Positions 42,085 through 50,849 of a stretch of 64,000 nt of DNA are shown here, in pieces. The stretch is from CAVZYN01 sp963779515 (GTDB lineage Bacteria; Pseudomonadota; Alphaproteobacteria; Rhizobiales; Hyphomicrobiaceae). The stretch's first letter is position 1; the number at the start of each line of letters is the position of its first letter. The position numbers and the translations under genes are program-made. The notes under the pieces are model-generated. The model did not search any database. It was not told where the DNA came from and saw only the letters and a program-made list of their open reading frames with translations. The DNA is taken from positions 310,001-374,000 of the forward strand of contig CAVZYN010000009.1 of NCBI GenBank assembly GCA_963779515.1, given 5' to 3'.

Positions 42085-43716
42085 ATGCCAGTCGATAGTC
42101 GAATGAACGGTGACATCACATCCGGCCCGGATCGCGATCTGAGCGCAGCCGGTGGTGCGGCCGACGACGGTCGCGGGTTCGCCGGCTCGATCGTCAACGA
42201 TGCGGCAGTGCGGGTGCCGAACCTGGCGGCGACGAAGAGCGACGGTCTCGGCTGCCACGCCGGCAAGGACGAGATGCGCCGGGCAGCGGCCGCCGCCGGC
42301 AAGTCGGACGTGCTCGACCGCTATGCGGCGGACTATCCGACTGGGCCACACGACAAGCCGCAAAGCATGTGTCCGGCGTTCGGCTCGTTGCGCGTCGGCC
42401 TCAGGATGCGACGCACGGCGACGATTCTTTCCGGTTCGGCATGCTGCGTCTATGGGCTGACTTTCACCGCGCACTTCTATGGCGCGCGGCGCACGGTCGG
42501 CTATGTGCCGTTCGATAGCGAATCGCTGGTGACAGGCAAGCTGTTCGAGGACATCCGCGACGCGGTCTTCAAGCTTGCCGATCCGGCGCTCTATGACGCC
42601 ATCGTCGTGACGAACCTGTGCGTGCCGACAGCGTCGGGCGTGCCGCTGCAGCTCCTGCCGAAAGAGATCAACGGCGTGCGCATCGTGTGCATCGACGTGC
42701 CGGGCTTCGGCGTGCCGACGCATGCGGAAGCCAAGGACGTGCTGGCTGCGGCGATGCTCGGCTATGCACGGCGCGAGATCGAGCAAGGTCCTGTCCAAGC
42801 CCCACGCGCGGGCAAGAGCGAACGCCCGGCCCTCGCGTTGATTGGCGAGATGTTCCCGGCTGATCCGGTCGGCATCGGCATGATGCTCGAGCCGCTGGGC
42901 CTCGCGGCCGGTCCAACGGTGCCGACGCGCGAGTGGCGCGAACTCTACGGCGCGCTCGATTGTCCGGTCGCAGCAGCGATCCATCCCTTCTACACGGCGG
43001 TGATCCGCGAGTTCGAATTGGCGGGCCGCAAGGTCATCGGGTCCGCGCCGGTCGGTCATGACGGTACGGCGGCATGGCTCGTCTCGGTCGGCGATGCATT
43101 CGGGATCGCGCGCGATAAGGTCGATGCGGTTGCAAACCGCCTGTTGCCGATGATCAAGGGCGCGCTCGCGAAGATGCCGATCAAGGGGCGCATCACGCTG
43201 TCGGGCTACGAAGGCTCAGAGCTGCTGGTGGCGCGGCTGCTCGTCGAGAGTGGCGCCGATGTCCGCTACGTCGGCACGGCCTGCCCGAAGACCGCGTGGT
43301 CGGCCGCCGATTGCGACTGGCTGACGTCGCGCGGCGTCGATGTGCGGTATCGGGCCTCGCTGGAACAAGATTATGCGGCGATGGACGAGTTCCGGCCCGA
43401 CCTTGTGATCGGCACTACACCGGTCGTGCAGCGCGCCAAGGAGCAGGCGATCCCGTCGCTCTATTTCACCAACCTGATCTCGGCACGGCCGCTGATGGGT
43501 GTAGCGGGCGCGGGCTCGCTCGCCCAGGTCGTCAACACTGCGCTGGCATCAAAATCCCGCTTCGACACGATGAAGGCGTTCTTCGAAGGCGTCGGCACCG
43601 GTGCGACGGCGGGCGTCTGGGAAGACGTGCCGAAGGACCGGCCGGAGTATCGCGAGAACTACAAACGCAAACTCGCCGCCCAAGCCAAGGCGCGCAAGGC
43701 CGAGGAGATGATCTGA
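42085..43716 (+). CDS. bchY: Chlorophyllide a reductase subunit Y
   Basis: BchY forms with BchZ the catalytic NB-like component of chlorophyllide a reductase. The 543-residue protein has cysteines in QSMCPAFGSLRVGLRM, GSACCVYGLTF and VVTNLCVPTASG, which match cluster-ligand positions of the family. The first about 80 residues are a variable extension; ATG 42103 is an alternative start. Its stop overlaps the bchZ start by 1 bp (TGATG). Confidence 0.95.
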   Translation: MPVDSRMNGDITSGPDRDLSAAGGAADDGRGFAGSIVNDAAVRVPNLAATKSDGLGCHAGKDEMRRAAAAAGKSDVLDRYAADYPTGPHDKPQSMCPAFGSLRVGLRMRRTATILSGSACCVYGLTFTAHFYGARRTVGYVPFDSESLVTGKLFEDIRDAVFKLADPALYDAIVVTNLCVPTASGVPLQLLPKEINGVRIVCIDVPGFGVPTHAEAKDVLAAAMLGYARREIEQGPVQAPRAGKSERPALALIGEMFPADPVGIGMMLEPLGLAAGPTVPTREWRELYGALDCPVAAAIHPFYTAVIREFELAGRKVIGSAPVGHDGTAAWLVSVGDAFGIARDKVDAVANRLLPMIKGALAKMPIKGRITLSGYEGSELLVARLLVESGADVRYVGTACPKTAWSAADCDWLTSRGVDVRYRASLEQDYAAMDEFRPDLVIGTTPVVQRAKEQAIPSLYFTNLISARPLMGVAGAGSLAQVVNTALASKSRFDTMKAFFEGVGTGATAGVWEDVPKDRPEYRENYKRKLAAQAKARKAEEMI

Positions 43717-45164
43717 TGCTCGTCCTCGACCATGACCGGGCGGGAGGCTACTGGGGCGCGGTTTACGTGTTCACCGCGATCAAGGGGCTACAGGTCATCA
43801 TCGACGGCCCGGTCGGTTGCGAGAATCTTCCCGTCACCTCCGTGTTACACTACACCGACGCGCTGCCGCCGCACGAGTTGCCGATCGTCGTCACGGGGCT
43901 CGGTGAGGAAGAACTCGGCCAGCACGGCACGGAAAGCGCCATGAAGCGGGCGCATCGCACGCTCGATCCGGATCAACCGAGCGTGGTGGTGACGGGGTCG
44001 ATCGCTGAAATGATCGGCGGTGGCGTCACGCCGGAAGGGACCAATATCCAACGGTTCCTGCCGCGCACGATCGATGAAGATCAGTGGCAGTGCGCGAACC
44101 GCGCGATGACGTGGCTGTGGACCGAATATGGCGCCCGGAAAGTTCCGGTGCGCAAGCGCAAGGCCGGCGAAAAGCCGCGCGTCAACATCATCGGTCCCTG
44201 CTACGGCACGTTCAACATGCCGAGCGACTTGGCCGAGATCCGCCGCCTAGTCGAGGGGATCGGCGCCGAAATTAATCTCGTCTTCCCGCTTGGATCGCAT
44301 CTCGCTGACGTGCTGAAGCTCGCCGACGCCGACGCCAATGTGTGTCTCTATCGCGAGTTCGGGCGACTGCTGTGCGAGAAGCTGGAGCGGCCGTATCTGC
44401 AGGCGCCGATCGGTCTGCATAGCACCACCAAGTTCCTGCGCACGCTTGGCGAGATCCTGGGGCTCGATCCGGAACCGTTCATCGAGCGCGAGAAGCATAC
44501 GACGATCAAGCCGCTGTGGGATCTGTGGCGCTCGGTGACGCAGGATTTCTTTGGCACAGCGAGCTTCGCCATCGTCGCCAACGATACCTACGCGCGCGGC
44601 GTGAAGAATTTCCTCTCCGATGAGCTCGGCCTGCCGTGCACGTTCGCCATTGGCCGCAAGCCGGGCGTGAAGCCGCAGAACGACGAGGTGCGCAAGGCCG
44701 TGCGCGAGAAGACGCCACTGATTTTGTTCGGCAGCTACAACGAGCGCATGTACCTCGCCGAGACCGGCGGCCGGGCGATCTTCATTCCGGCGTCGTTTCC
44801 GGGCGCGGTGATCCGCCGCCACACCGGCACGCCGTTCATGGGCTACGCGGGCGCGACGTATCTCGTGCAGGAGGTGTGCAATGCGTTGTTCGACGCGCTG
44901 TTCCACATTTTGCCGCTCGCCACCGAGATGGACAAAGTCGATGCAACGCCGGCGCGCTTGAGGTCGGAAATCCTTTGGGACGAAGACGCGAAGGCGGCGC
45001 TCGACGACTACGTCGATCAGCAGCCGGTGCTCGTGCGCATCTCGGCGGCCAAGCGGCTGCGCGATGCGGCCGAGCGCGGCGCGCGCACCGGTGGGCAGGC
45101 GCGTGTCAGCGCGGCGCACGTCGCTCAGTCACAGCAAGAAATTGTTCAAGGAAGGCCGATCTAG
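43716..45164 (+). CDS. bchZ: Chlorophyllide a reductase subunit Z
   Basis: The 482-residue partner of BchY begins MLVLDHDRAGGYWGAVYVF. It contains the expected cysteine in VIIDGPVGCENLPVTSVLHYTDALP and IIGPCYGTFNMPSDLAEI. The C-terminal part (FGSYNERMYLAETGGRAIFIPASFPGAVIRRHTGTPFMGYAG in segments) is typical. It is followed 51 bp later by pufQ, so bch and puf transcripts can be linked by read-through, as in Rhodobacter. Confidence 0.95.
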   Translation: MLVLDHDRAGGYWGAVYVFTAIKGLQVIIDGPVGCENLPVTSVLHYTDALPPHELPIVVTGLGEEELGQHGTESAMKRAHRTLDPDQPSVVVTGSIAEMIGGGVTPEGTNIQRFLPRTIDEDQWQCANRAMTWLWTEYGARKVPVRKRKAGEKPRVNIIGPCYGTFNMPSDLAEIRRLVEGIGAEINLVFPLGSHLADVLKLADADANVCLYREFGRLLCEKLERPYLQAPIGLHSTTKFLRTLGEILGLDPEPFIEREKHTTIKPLWDLWRSVTQDFFGTASFAIVANDTYARGVKNFLSDELGLPCTFAIGRKPGVKPQNDEVRKAVREKTPLILFGSYNERMYLAETGGRAIFIPASFPGAVIRRHTGTPFMGYAGATYLVQEVCNALFDALFHILPLATEMDKVDATPARLRSEILWDEDAKAALDDYVDQQPVLVRISAAKRLRDAAERGARTGGQARVSAAHVAQSQQEIVQGRPI

Positions 45165-45215
45165 ACGCGGCTGATAGCATGATAGCCGCGGCATGAACGA
45201 GGGAAAGGACTTGAA

Positions 45216-45452
45216 ATGCAGGACATTCATCACAGGCGATCGATCAGTGATCGCGAGGTTCGTTCCACGGATGCGATCCACTATCGCTTGATCTTGCTGG
45301 TCGCCTTCATCGCCCTGTTCATTCCGATGGCGCTCGCGCGCTTGTTCGCATCGGAAACGTACTATGCGCCGCAAGCGGCGCGCTCCAAGTCGTTGCTCAT
45401 CGAAGTCCGGGACGCGGCGCATCGCTGTGCCGGCATCTCGATGCAAGGTTAG
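45216..45452 (+). CDS. pufQ: PufQ-like small membrane protein
   Basis: The 78-residue protein has one membrane helix (YRLILLVAFIALFIPMALARLF) between a His/Arg-rich head and a basic tail. Its position between bchZ and pufB, its size and its helix placement match PufQ, which promotes bacteriochlorophyll supply or ALA flux in Rhodobacter. Sequence similarity in PufQ is always low, so the call leans on context. GGGAAAGGA lies upstream of the ATG. Confidence 0.75.
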   Translation: MQDIHHRRSISDREVRSTDAIHYRLILLVAFIALFIPMALARLFASETYYAPQAARSKSLLIEVRDAAHRCAGISMQG

Positions 45453-45576
45453 GACTTATCGAATTTCGCGCGGCCTGTGGCCTCGTGAAAATGCGTCGCG
45501 GCATCTGCCTCGACGATCCTCGCCAGGCAGGACCAGCGTGGCAACGGCCGCAAGGCTAGAGAATGGGAGAAGGCAA

Positions 45577-45807
45577 ATGGCAGCTGACAATCGACCAGCT
45601 GGCTCAGTGTCAGGATTGACGGAGAATGAGGCGAAGGAGTTTCACAACCTCTTCATGACGAGTTTCTTCGCCTTTACGGCCGTGGCGGCAGTCGCACATC
45701 TTCTCGTGTGGACATGGCGCCCATGGTTTCCGGGACCGAGAGGCTACGTCTCGCTCAATGATGGCGTGATGCAGTCGGTCGCGTCGATCGCATCCGTTTT
45801 GACATAG
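45577..45807 (+). CDS. pufB: Light-harvesting 1 beta subunit
   Basis: The 76-residue antenna polypeptide contains the beta signature SGLTENEAKEFHNLF and the membrane helix with the bacteriochlorophyll ligand His41 (AVAAVAHLLVWTWRPWFPG). The C-terminal extension of about 25 residues after WFPG is longer than in Rhodobacter LH1 beta. A GGGAGAAGG ribosome site precedes the ATG. It lies 10 bp before pufA. Confidence 0.95.
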   Translation: MAADNRPAGSVSGLTENEAKEFHNLFMTSFFAFTAVAAVAHLLVWTWRPWFPGPRGYVSLNDGVMQSVASIASVLT

Positions 45808-45817
45808 GAGAGCCGGC

Positions 45818-46024
45818 ATGTGGAAGATTTGGACCATGTTCGACCCGCGAAGGTCGTTGGTCGCCCTTTTCACGTTCCTGTTTGGCTTGGCAATCTTGAT
45901 TCACTTCATCTTGCTCAGCACCGACAGGTTCAATTGGCTCGAGGGGCCGCGCGCCGCTCGTCCAAAGGCAGCGTTACACGATGTGGTTCCGGCATTGCCG
46001 GCCCCCGTCGTCAAGATCGGTTAG
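45818..46024 (+). CDS. pufA: Light-harvesting 1 alpha subunit
   Basis: The 68-residue antenna polypeptide starts MWKIWTMFDPRRSLVALFTFL (first 20 typical for LH1 alpha). The bacteriochlorophyll ligand is His29 in ILIHFILLSTDRFNWLEG. The tail (PKAALHDVVPALPAPVVKIG) is probably partly processed. AGGAGAG precedes the ATG. A very stable hairpin follows within 20 bp of the stop. Confidence 0.95.
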   Translation: MWKIWTMFDPRRSLVALFTFLFGLAILIHFILLSTDRFNWLEGPRAARPKAALHDVVPALPAPVVKIG

Positions 46025-46043
46025 CGGGTTCCCCGTCCGGGAG

Positions 46044-46063
46044 GGCAGGCCGGCCGGCCTGCC
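46044..46063 (+). terminator. pufA-pufL intercistronic hairpin
   Basis: A perfect 8-bp GC-rich stem (GGCAGGCC / GGCCTGCC) with a GGCC loop is followed by TTTCT. In Rhodobacter the equivalent puf hairpin protects the pufBA mRNA from decay and raises the LH1:RC ratio. It may act as partial terminator, mRNA stabiliser, or both. Confidence 0.75.
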
Positions 46064-46146
46064 TTTCTGGCGGTGCGCCAAATCAGACCGGCGCGGGTTG
46101 ATCAGCCCGCAATGCCGCGGCCCGAAGACTTGGGAGGAAGCTTGTC

Positions 46147-46980
46147 ATGGCCATGCTCAGTTTCGAGAAGAAATATCGCGTTCGTGGAGGAACGCTGATC
46201 GGCGGCGACCTTTTCGATTTCTGGGTCGGGCCGTTCTATGTCGGATTTTTCGGCGTCACGACGTTGTTCTTCGTGTTCGTCGGCGTCGGCCTCATTCTCT
46301 TCGGGGTTTCACTCGGGCCGACGTGGAACCTGTGGAAGCTCAGTATCAATCCGCCGGACGTCAAATACGGGCTCGCGCTCGCGCCGCTGCAGGACGGTGG
46401 CATCTGGCAACTCGTCACGATCTGCGCGCTGGGGGCGTTCGTGTCCTGGGCGCTGCGCGAGGTCGAGATCTGCCGCAAGCTCGGGATCGGTTATCACGTA
46501 CCGATTGCGTTCGGCTTTGCGATCTTCGCCTACTTTACTCTGGTGGTGATCCGGCCCGTGCTGATGGGCTCGTGGTCCTACGGATTTCCGTACGGCATCA
46601 TCAGTCATCTCGATTGGGTGTCGACGACGGGATATCAGTATGGAAATTTCCACTACAATCCTGCGCACATGATTGCCATCTCGTTCTTCTTCACGACGTG
46701 CCTGGCGCTCGCCTTGCACGGCTCGCTGATCCTGTCGGCGACCAATCCGCCGCCGGGCGAAGTGGTGAAAGCGCCCGAGCACGAAAACACGTTCTTTCGC
46801 GATACGATCGGGTACTCGGTCGGAACGCTCGGCGTGCACCGGCTCGGACTGTTCCTGGCGCTGAGCGCCGGGTTCTGGAGCGCGGTGTGCATCGTCATCA
46901 GCGGCCCCTATTGGCCGGAGAACCTGCCCTGGTCCGAGTGGTGGAACTGGTGGCTCAACATTCCAATCTGGCGGACGTGA
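46147..46980 (+). CDS. pufL: Photosynthetic reaction centre L subunit
   Basis: The 277-residue protein has five helices. Pigment and iron ligands are all present: H154 (accessory chlorophyll), H174 (special pair), H191 and H231 (iron), plus Y163. At the QB site residues 212-214 read His-Glu-Asn: Glu L212 is kept, while L213 is Asn instead of the Asp of Rhodobacter sphaeroides, as in Blastochloris viridis. Numbering here is one higher because Met is counted. It lies 9 bp before pufM. Confidence 0.97.
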   Translation: MAMLSFEKKYRVRGGTLIGGDLFDFWVGPFYVGFFGVTTLFFVFVGVGLILFGVSLGPTWNLWKLSINPPDVKYGLALAPLQDGGIWQLVTICALGAFVSWALREVEICRKLGIGYHVPIAFGFAIFAYFTLVVIRPVLMGSWSYGFPYGIISHLDWVSTTGYQYGNFHYNPAHMIAISFFFTTCLALALHGSLILSATNPPPGEVVKAPEHENTFFRDTIGYSVGTLGVHRLGLFLALSAGFWSAVCIVISGPYWPENLPWSEWWNWWLNIPIWRT

Positions 46981-46989
46981 GAGGGTATC

Positions 46990-47919
46990 ATGGCTGAATA
47001 TCAAAATATCTTCACCCGCGTGCAGGTGCATGGTCCGGCGGATATGGGCGTGGCGTTGCCAGCGGGAGATTCACCGCGGCAAGGCGGGACGCGGCTGTCC
47101 TACTGGATGGGCAAGTTCGGGGATGGCCAGATCGGGCCGTTCTATCTCGGGCCGATCGGGCTGATCTCGATCGTGTGCGGGATCATCGCGATCGAGATCA
47201 TCGGGCTCAACATGTGGGCGTCGGTGAATTGGGATCCGGTGCAGTTCATCCGGCGGCTGGCGTACCTGTCGCTGGATCCGCCGCCGGCCAAGTATGGGCT
47301 CGGGATCCCACCCTTGAACGAGGGCGGGTGGTGGCTGATGGCGGGCTTCTTCCTGACCACATCCATCATTCTGTGGTGGGTGCGGATGTATCGCCGCGCG
47401 CGCGCGCTGAAGATGGGGACGCATGTCGCCTGGGCGTTTGCCGCAGCGATCTGGCTGTACCTGGTGCTGGGCTTCATCCGGCCCATCATGATGGGTAACT
47501 TCAGCGAGGCGGTGCCGTTCGGGATCTTCCCGCATCTCGATTGGACGAATACGTTTTCGTTGAACTACGGCAACCTGTTCTACAATCCGTTCCATATGCT
47601 TTCGATCGTGTTCCTGTATGGCTCGGCGCTGCTGTTCGCGATGCACGCCGCGACGATCCTGGCGGTCAGCCGCTACGGCGGTGAGCGCGAGATCGAGCAG
47701 ATCACGGACCGGGGAACCGCGTCAGAACGGGCGGCGTTGTTCTGGCGCTGGACGATGGGCTTCAACGCGACGATGGAATCGATCCATCGCTGGGCGTGGT
47801 GGTTCGCGGTGCTGTGCCCGCTTACAGGCGGCATCGGTATCCTTTTGACCGGGACGGCGGTGGATAACTGGTACGACTGGGCGGTGAAGCACAACGTCGC
47901 GCCGGCGGCGTACAAGTAA
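46990..47919 (+). CDS. pufM: Photosynthetic reaction centre M subunit
   Basis: The 309-residue protein has special-pair ligand H202, iron ligands H219, E235 and H266, and Y210 near the special pair. Position M44 (GKFGDGQIGP, residue 45 with Met) is Asp, compensating the Asn at L213. The C-terminus stops at VAPAAYK without the extension often seen in species with a tetraheme subunit. No pufC follows; a cytochrome c2 gene comes next. Confidence 0.97.
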   Translation: MAEYQNIFTRVQVHGPADMGVALPAGDSPRQGGTRLSYWMGKFGDGQIGPFYLGPIGLISIVCGIIAIEIIGLNMWASVNWDPVQFIRRLAYLSLDPPPAKYGLGIPPLNEGGWWLMAGFFLTTSIILWWVRMYRRARALKMGTHVAWAFAAAIWLYLVLGFIRPIMMGNFSEAVPFGIFPHLDWTNTFSLNYGNLFYNPFHMLSIVFLYGSALLFAMHAATILAVSRYGGEREIEQITDRGTASERAALFWRWTMGFNATMESIHRWAWWFAVLCPLTGGIGILLTGTAVDNWYDWAVKHNVAPAAYK

Positions 47920-47951
47920 GCGTGCTGCGCTGCAGCATGAAAAAATCAAGG

Positions 47952-47968
47952 CGCCGGCTCGACCGGCG
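47952..47968 (+). terminator. Hairpin downstream of pufM
   Basis: A 6-bp stem (CGCCGG / CCGGCG) with a 5-nt loop lies 33 bp after the pufM stop. No T-run follows, so it is more likely a mRNA-stabilising or weak terminator element at the end of the puf transcript. Confidence 0.4.
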
Positions 47969-48087
47969 TCCGTGATCGCCGGTTTCATGCGGCGTTCAGA
48001 CAAATCCAGATTTAATCACTGGCCGTACTAATGACGTCGCTGGCCAGAATAGGACCAGTACCGACAAGAACCGAAGGGAGAGTGCCG

Positions 48088-48528
48088 ATGCTCAAGCTTG
48101 CCGTTTCGCTCGCAGTGGCGGGCTTTATCACCGTGGTGGCACCGAGTGGCGCCGCACTAGCCCAAGGCAGTGCCGAAGACGGCGAGGCGGTGTTCAAGAA
48201 ATGCATGGCGTGCCATCGCGTCGGGCCCGAGGCCAAGAACCAGGTCGGGCCGGTGCTCAATGGCGTAATCGGCCGCCCGGCCGGTACGGCTGAGAGCTAC
48301 GCCTACTCCGAGCTCAACAAGGGCGCAGGCGGCAACGGCTTGGTGTGGACCGAGGATCTGATCTTCGCGTACCTCGCGGATCCGACGCCGTTCCTGAAAA
48401 AATTCCTGACCGACAAAGGCAAGGCGGACATCGCGGCGGGGGCGACCAAGATGGTCTTCAAGCTGCCCGACGAGAAGGACCGCAAGGACGTCATTGCCTA
48501 CCTGAAGAAGTTCTCGCCGCCGAAGTAA
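48088..48528 (+). CDS. cycA: Cytochrome c2
   Basis: The 146-residue protein has a Sec signal peptide (LAVSLAVAGFITVVAPSGAALAQG). The heme motif is CMACH in AVFKKCMACHRVGPEAKNQVGP, and the axial Met lies in GATKMVFKLPDEKD. It is the soluble periplasmic donor that re-reduces the reaction centre. The middle insertion (KKFLTDKGKADIAAG) marks a larger c2 subtype. GAAGGGAGAG precedes the ATG at 48088. Its place right after pufM, with no pufC, implies direct electron donation to the special pair. Confidence 0.93.
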   Translation: MLKLAVSLAVAGFITVVAPSGAALAQGSAEDGEAVFKKCMACHRVGPEAKNQVGPVLNGVIGRPAGTAESYAYSELNKGAGGNGLVWTEDLIFAYLADPTPFLKKFLTDKGKADIAAGATKMVFKLPDEKDRKDVIAYLKKFSPPK

Positions 48529-48835
48529 GCGGAGTGTTGGCGTCGCGGACCTCGAGCTCGGCGGACATTGTCGAACCGCCGGTCTCGACCGCGACGAGAC
48601 CATCGGCCCAGAGCGGTCGAACTCGCCTGACAACGTCGTGAAAAAACCAAGACCGTTTAGAATGGCCGCTTGATCGCAGCTCATCTAAAGTTGGCCGTGG
48701 TCTGTCGCTGGGTGATTGGCATCCAAGACGCTGATGGGCTCGTCGCGGGGTCGTGAACGGCGTCGATCAACCATCAGTTGGAAATCAACAGTCCCACACC
48801 ATTGCGCTAACCTGGTGCCCGGCGCACTCTGGGCC
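48529..48835. other. Intergenic stretch without recognisable gene
   Basis: This 307-bp gap between cycA and the composite ORF contains only a short palindrome (GGTCTCGACC at 48581-48590) and no long ORF, box or RNA gene that I can support. It marks the right edge of the photosynthesis cluster. Confidence 0.6.
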
Positions 48836-49615
48836 ATGACCGTTGATTTCAAGAAACTGACGAGCTTTGTGAAGATCGTCGACGCCGGCAGCATGTCGCG
48901 TGCCGCGCATGCCTTGAACATCGCGCAACCCGCGCTGAGCCAGCACGTTGCGGCGTATGTCACTTCATTGAAGGCACGCCCGATGTCGAGCAAAACCGTC
49001 GATTTCGACGACCCAATCACACTGCAGGTTCTTTGGAACCGTCTGGTATTCATCGCTGATCAGGCCGACCGCGCGCTCGGCCGCACGGCCTTTTCGCCGA
49101 TCGTCCGCGAGAACCACGACTACGTCACCGTCCTCATGGACGCGAAGGGGCGGGCCCTGTCCCAATGCACCTGGGCGATCCCTGTTTTCATCACGTCGCT
49201 GCCGATGGCAGTGCAGCACTATTTCCTGCCCGCGTTTCCGCCCGAGACGCTTGAGCCAGGCGATGACAAGCGTCTCGTCGTCGCGATGATCGAGACCGTA
49301 GAGGCGCTGGGCAATCTCGATGCGATCCTCGCCGTCGAAGGTATCGATGTGTTCTTCGTCGGCCCCGGTGACCTGTCGCAATCGATGGGCTTCATGCCAT
49401 CCGTCCCACGCGGGCAGTCACGGCCGCGCGAAGTGCTCGATGCCGTCGAGAAGACACTCGCCCACATCCGCAAGGCCGGCAAAATCGCCGGCACGCTGGT
49501 CATCGAGGAGGACATCGCGCACTGGTCCAAGCACGGTGCGCAATTGCTCTACTGCCACATCGATCCTTTTCTGCGCGACAAGATCGAGGCGATGCACAAG
49601 CACGCGCGCGTGTAA
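48836..49615 (+). pseudogene. Composite ORF: LysR HTH + hydantoinase B piece + HpcH/HpaI aldolase end
   Basis: One open frame of 259 codons joins three unrelated fragments. Residues 1-40 are the HTH of a LysR regulator (LTSFVKIVDAGSMSRAAHALNIAQPALSQH in pieces). Residues 50-143 are the N-terminus of a hydantoinase B/oxoprolinase subunit (DPITLQVLWNRLVFIADQAD ... FPPETLEPGD). Residues 145-259 are the C-terminal half of an HpcH/HpaI aldolase (VVAMIETVEALGNLDAILAVEGIDVFFVGPGDLSQSMG in pieces). Junctions are near 48955 and 49268. None of the three is complete, so a working enzyme is unlikely. Two in-frame deletions fusing former neighbours is the simplest reading. Confidence 0.8.
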
Positions 49616-49643
49616 ATCATTGACGACATTGGAGGGAAGAGCC

Positions 49644-50849
49644 GTGGTCGCACTGTCGCAACGTGTCGGACGCATCCGCGTCTCGCCCAGTTCCGCCGCC
49701 GCACAACGGGTGCGCGATCTCAAGGCCGAAGGCCGCGAGATTCTCGACCTGACGATCGGCGAGCCCGATTTCGATACACCGGAGCACATCAAGGACGCGG
49801 CGATCGCTGCCATCAAGCGCGGTGACACGAAGTACACGCCGGTCAACGGCATCCTGCCGTTGCGTCAAGCAATCGCGGTCAAACTCAAGCAGCGGACGGG
49901 ACATGCCTACGATCCGGGCTGCATCACGGTCGGCGGCGGCGCCAAGCAGATCATCTTCCTCGCACTGACCGCAACACTCGATCCCGGCAGCGAGGTGATT
50001 ATTCCGGCGCCGTACTGGGTGTCATACCCTGACATGGTCGCGGGCAACGACGGCACACCGGTCATGGTCACGTGCCCACAATCGCAACAGTTCAAGATCA
50101 CGGCCGCGCAGGTCGAGGCGGCAATCACGCCGAAAACGCGTTGGCTGATCCTCAACACGCCGTCGAACCCGACGGGCATCGCCTATAGCGGCGATGAATT
50201 GCGAGCCATTGCTGCCGTGCTCGTCAAACATCCACACGTCGGCGTGCTGACCGACGAGATCTACGACGAACTCTGGTACGAGCCGGGTGCAATCGCAAGC
50301 CTCGTGCAAGTCGCGCCGCAGCTGGCCGATCGGGTGCTGCTCGTCAACGGCGTCTCGAAGACCTATGCCATGACAGGGTGGCGCATCGGCTATGCCGCCG
50401 GCCCGCAGCCCTTGATCGATGCCATCAACGTCCTGCAATCGCAGAGTTCGTCCTGTCCGTCATCGATCAGCCAGCAGGCGGCGCTGGCCGCACTGACGGG
50501 ACCGCAAGCGAGCGTCGGCGAGTACGCCGGGGCCTATGCGCGCCGCCGCGATCTCGCCATCGATCTGCTGAACGCCATTCCCGACATCAGCTGCGTGCGA
50601 CCGAGCGGTGCCTTCTATCTGTTTCCTAGCTGTGCCGCCGCGCTCGGCAAGAAGACGCAGCAGGGCGTCAGGCTCGAAACGGACCAGGATTTCGTCATGC
50701 ATCTGCTCGATGCGGCCGGTGTCGCGACGATCCATGGCTCGGCGTACGGGCTACCCGGCTACTTTCGCATGTCGATCGCGACTTCTGACGACGTGATCAG
50801 AGAAAGCTGCGCGCGGATCGCGAGCGTCTGCCAACGGCTGGGCCGGTAG
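49644..50849 (+). CDS. PLP-dependent class I aminotransferase (aspartate aminotransferase-like)
   Basis: The 401-residue fold-type I enzyme has LDLTIGEPDFDTPEHI, YTPVNGILPLRQAI, NTPSNPTGIAYS, LTDEIYDELWYE and the PLP lysine in NGVSKTYAMTGWRIGYAAG, followed by the substrate-carboxylate Arg region near FRMSIATS. The GTG at 49644 behind GGAGGG is the start; the longer upstream frame overlaps the composite ORF. The substrate is not determinable; aspartate, or another acidic or keto-acid pair, is likely. Confidence 0.92.
   Translation: MVALSQRVGRIRVSPSSAAAQRVRDLKAEGREILDLTIGEPDFDTPEHIKDAAIAAIKRGDTKYTPVNGILPLRQAIAVKLKQRTGHAYDPGCITVGGGAKQIIFLALTATLDPGSEVIIPAPYWVSYPDMVAGNDGTPVMVTCPQSQQFKITAAQVEAAITPKTRWLILNTPSNPTGIAYSGDELRAIAAVLVKHPHVGVLTDEIYDELWYEPGAIASLVQVAPQLADRVLLVNGVSKTYAMTGWRIGYAAGPQPLIDAINVLQSQSSSCPSSISQQAALAALTGPQASVGEYAGAYARRRDLAIDLLNAIPDISCVRPSGAFYLFPSCAAALGKKTQQGVRLETDQDFVMHLLDAAGVATIHGSAYGLPGYFRMSIATSDDVIRESCARIASVCQRLGR

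Noticed and set aside
48836..49615. Functional LysR-hydantoinase-aldolase fusion enzyme
   Set aside because: Each part is truncated within its catalytic or effector domain, so a working multidomain enzyme is improbable; kept as a pseudogene/mosaic.
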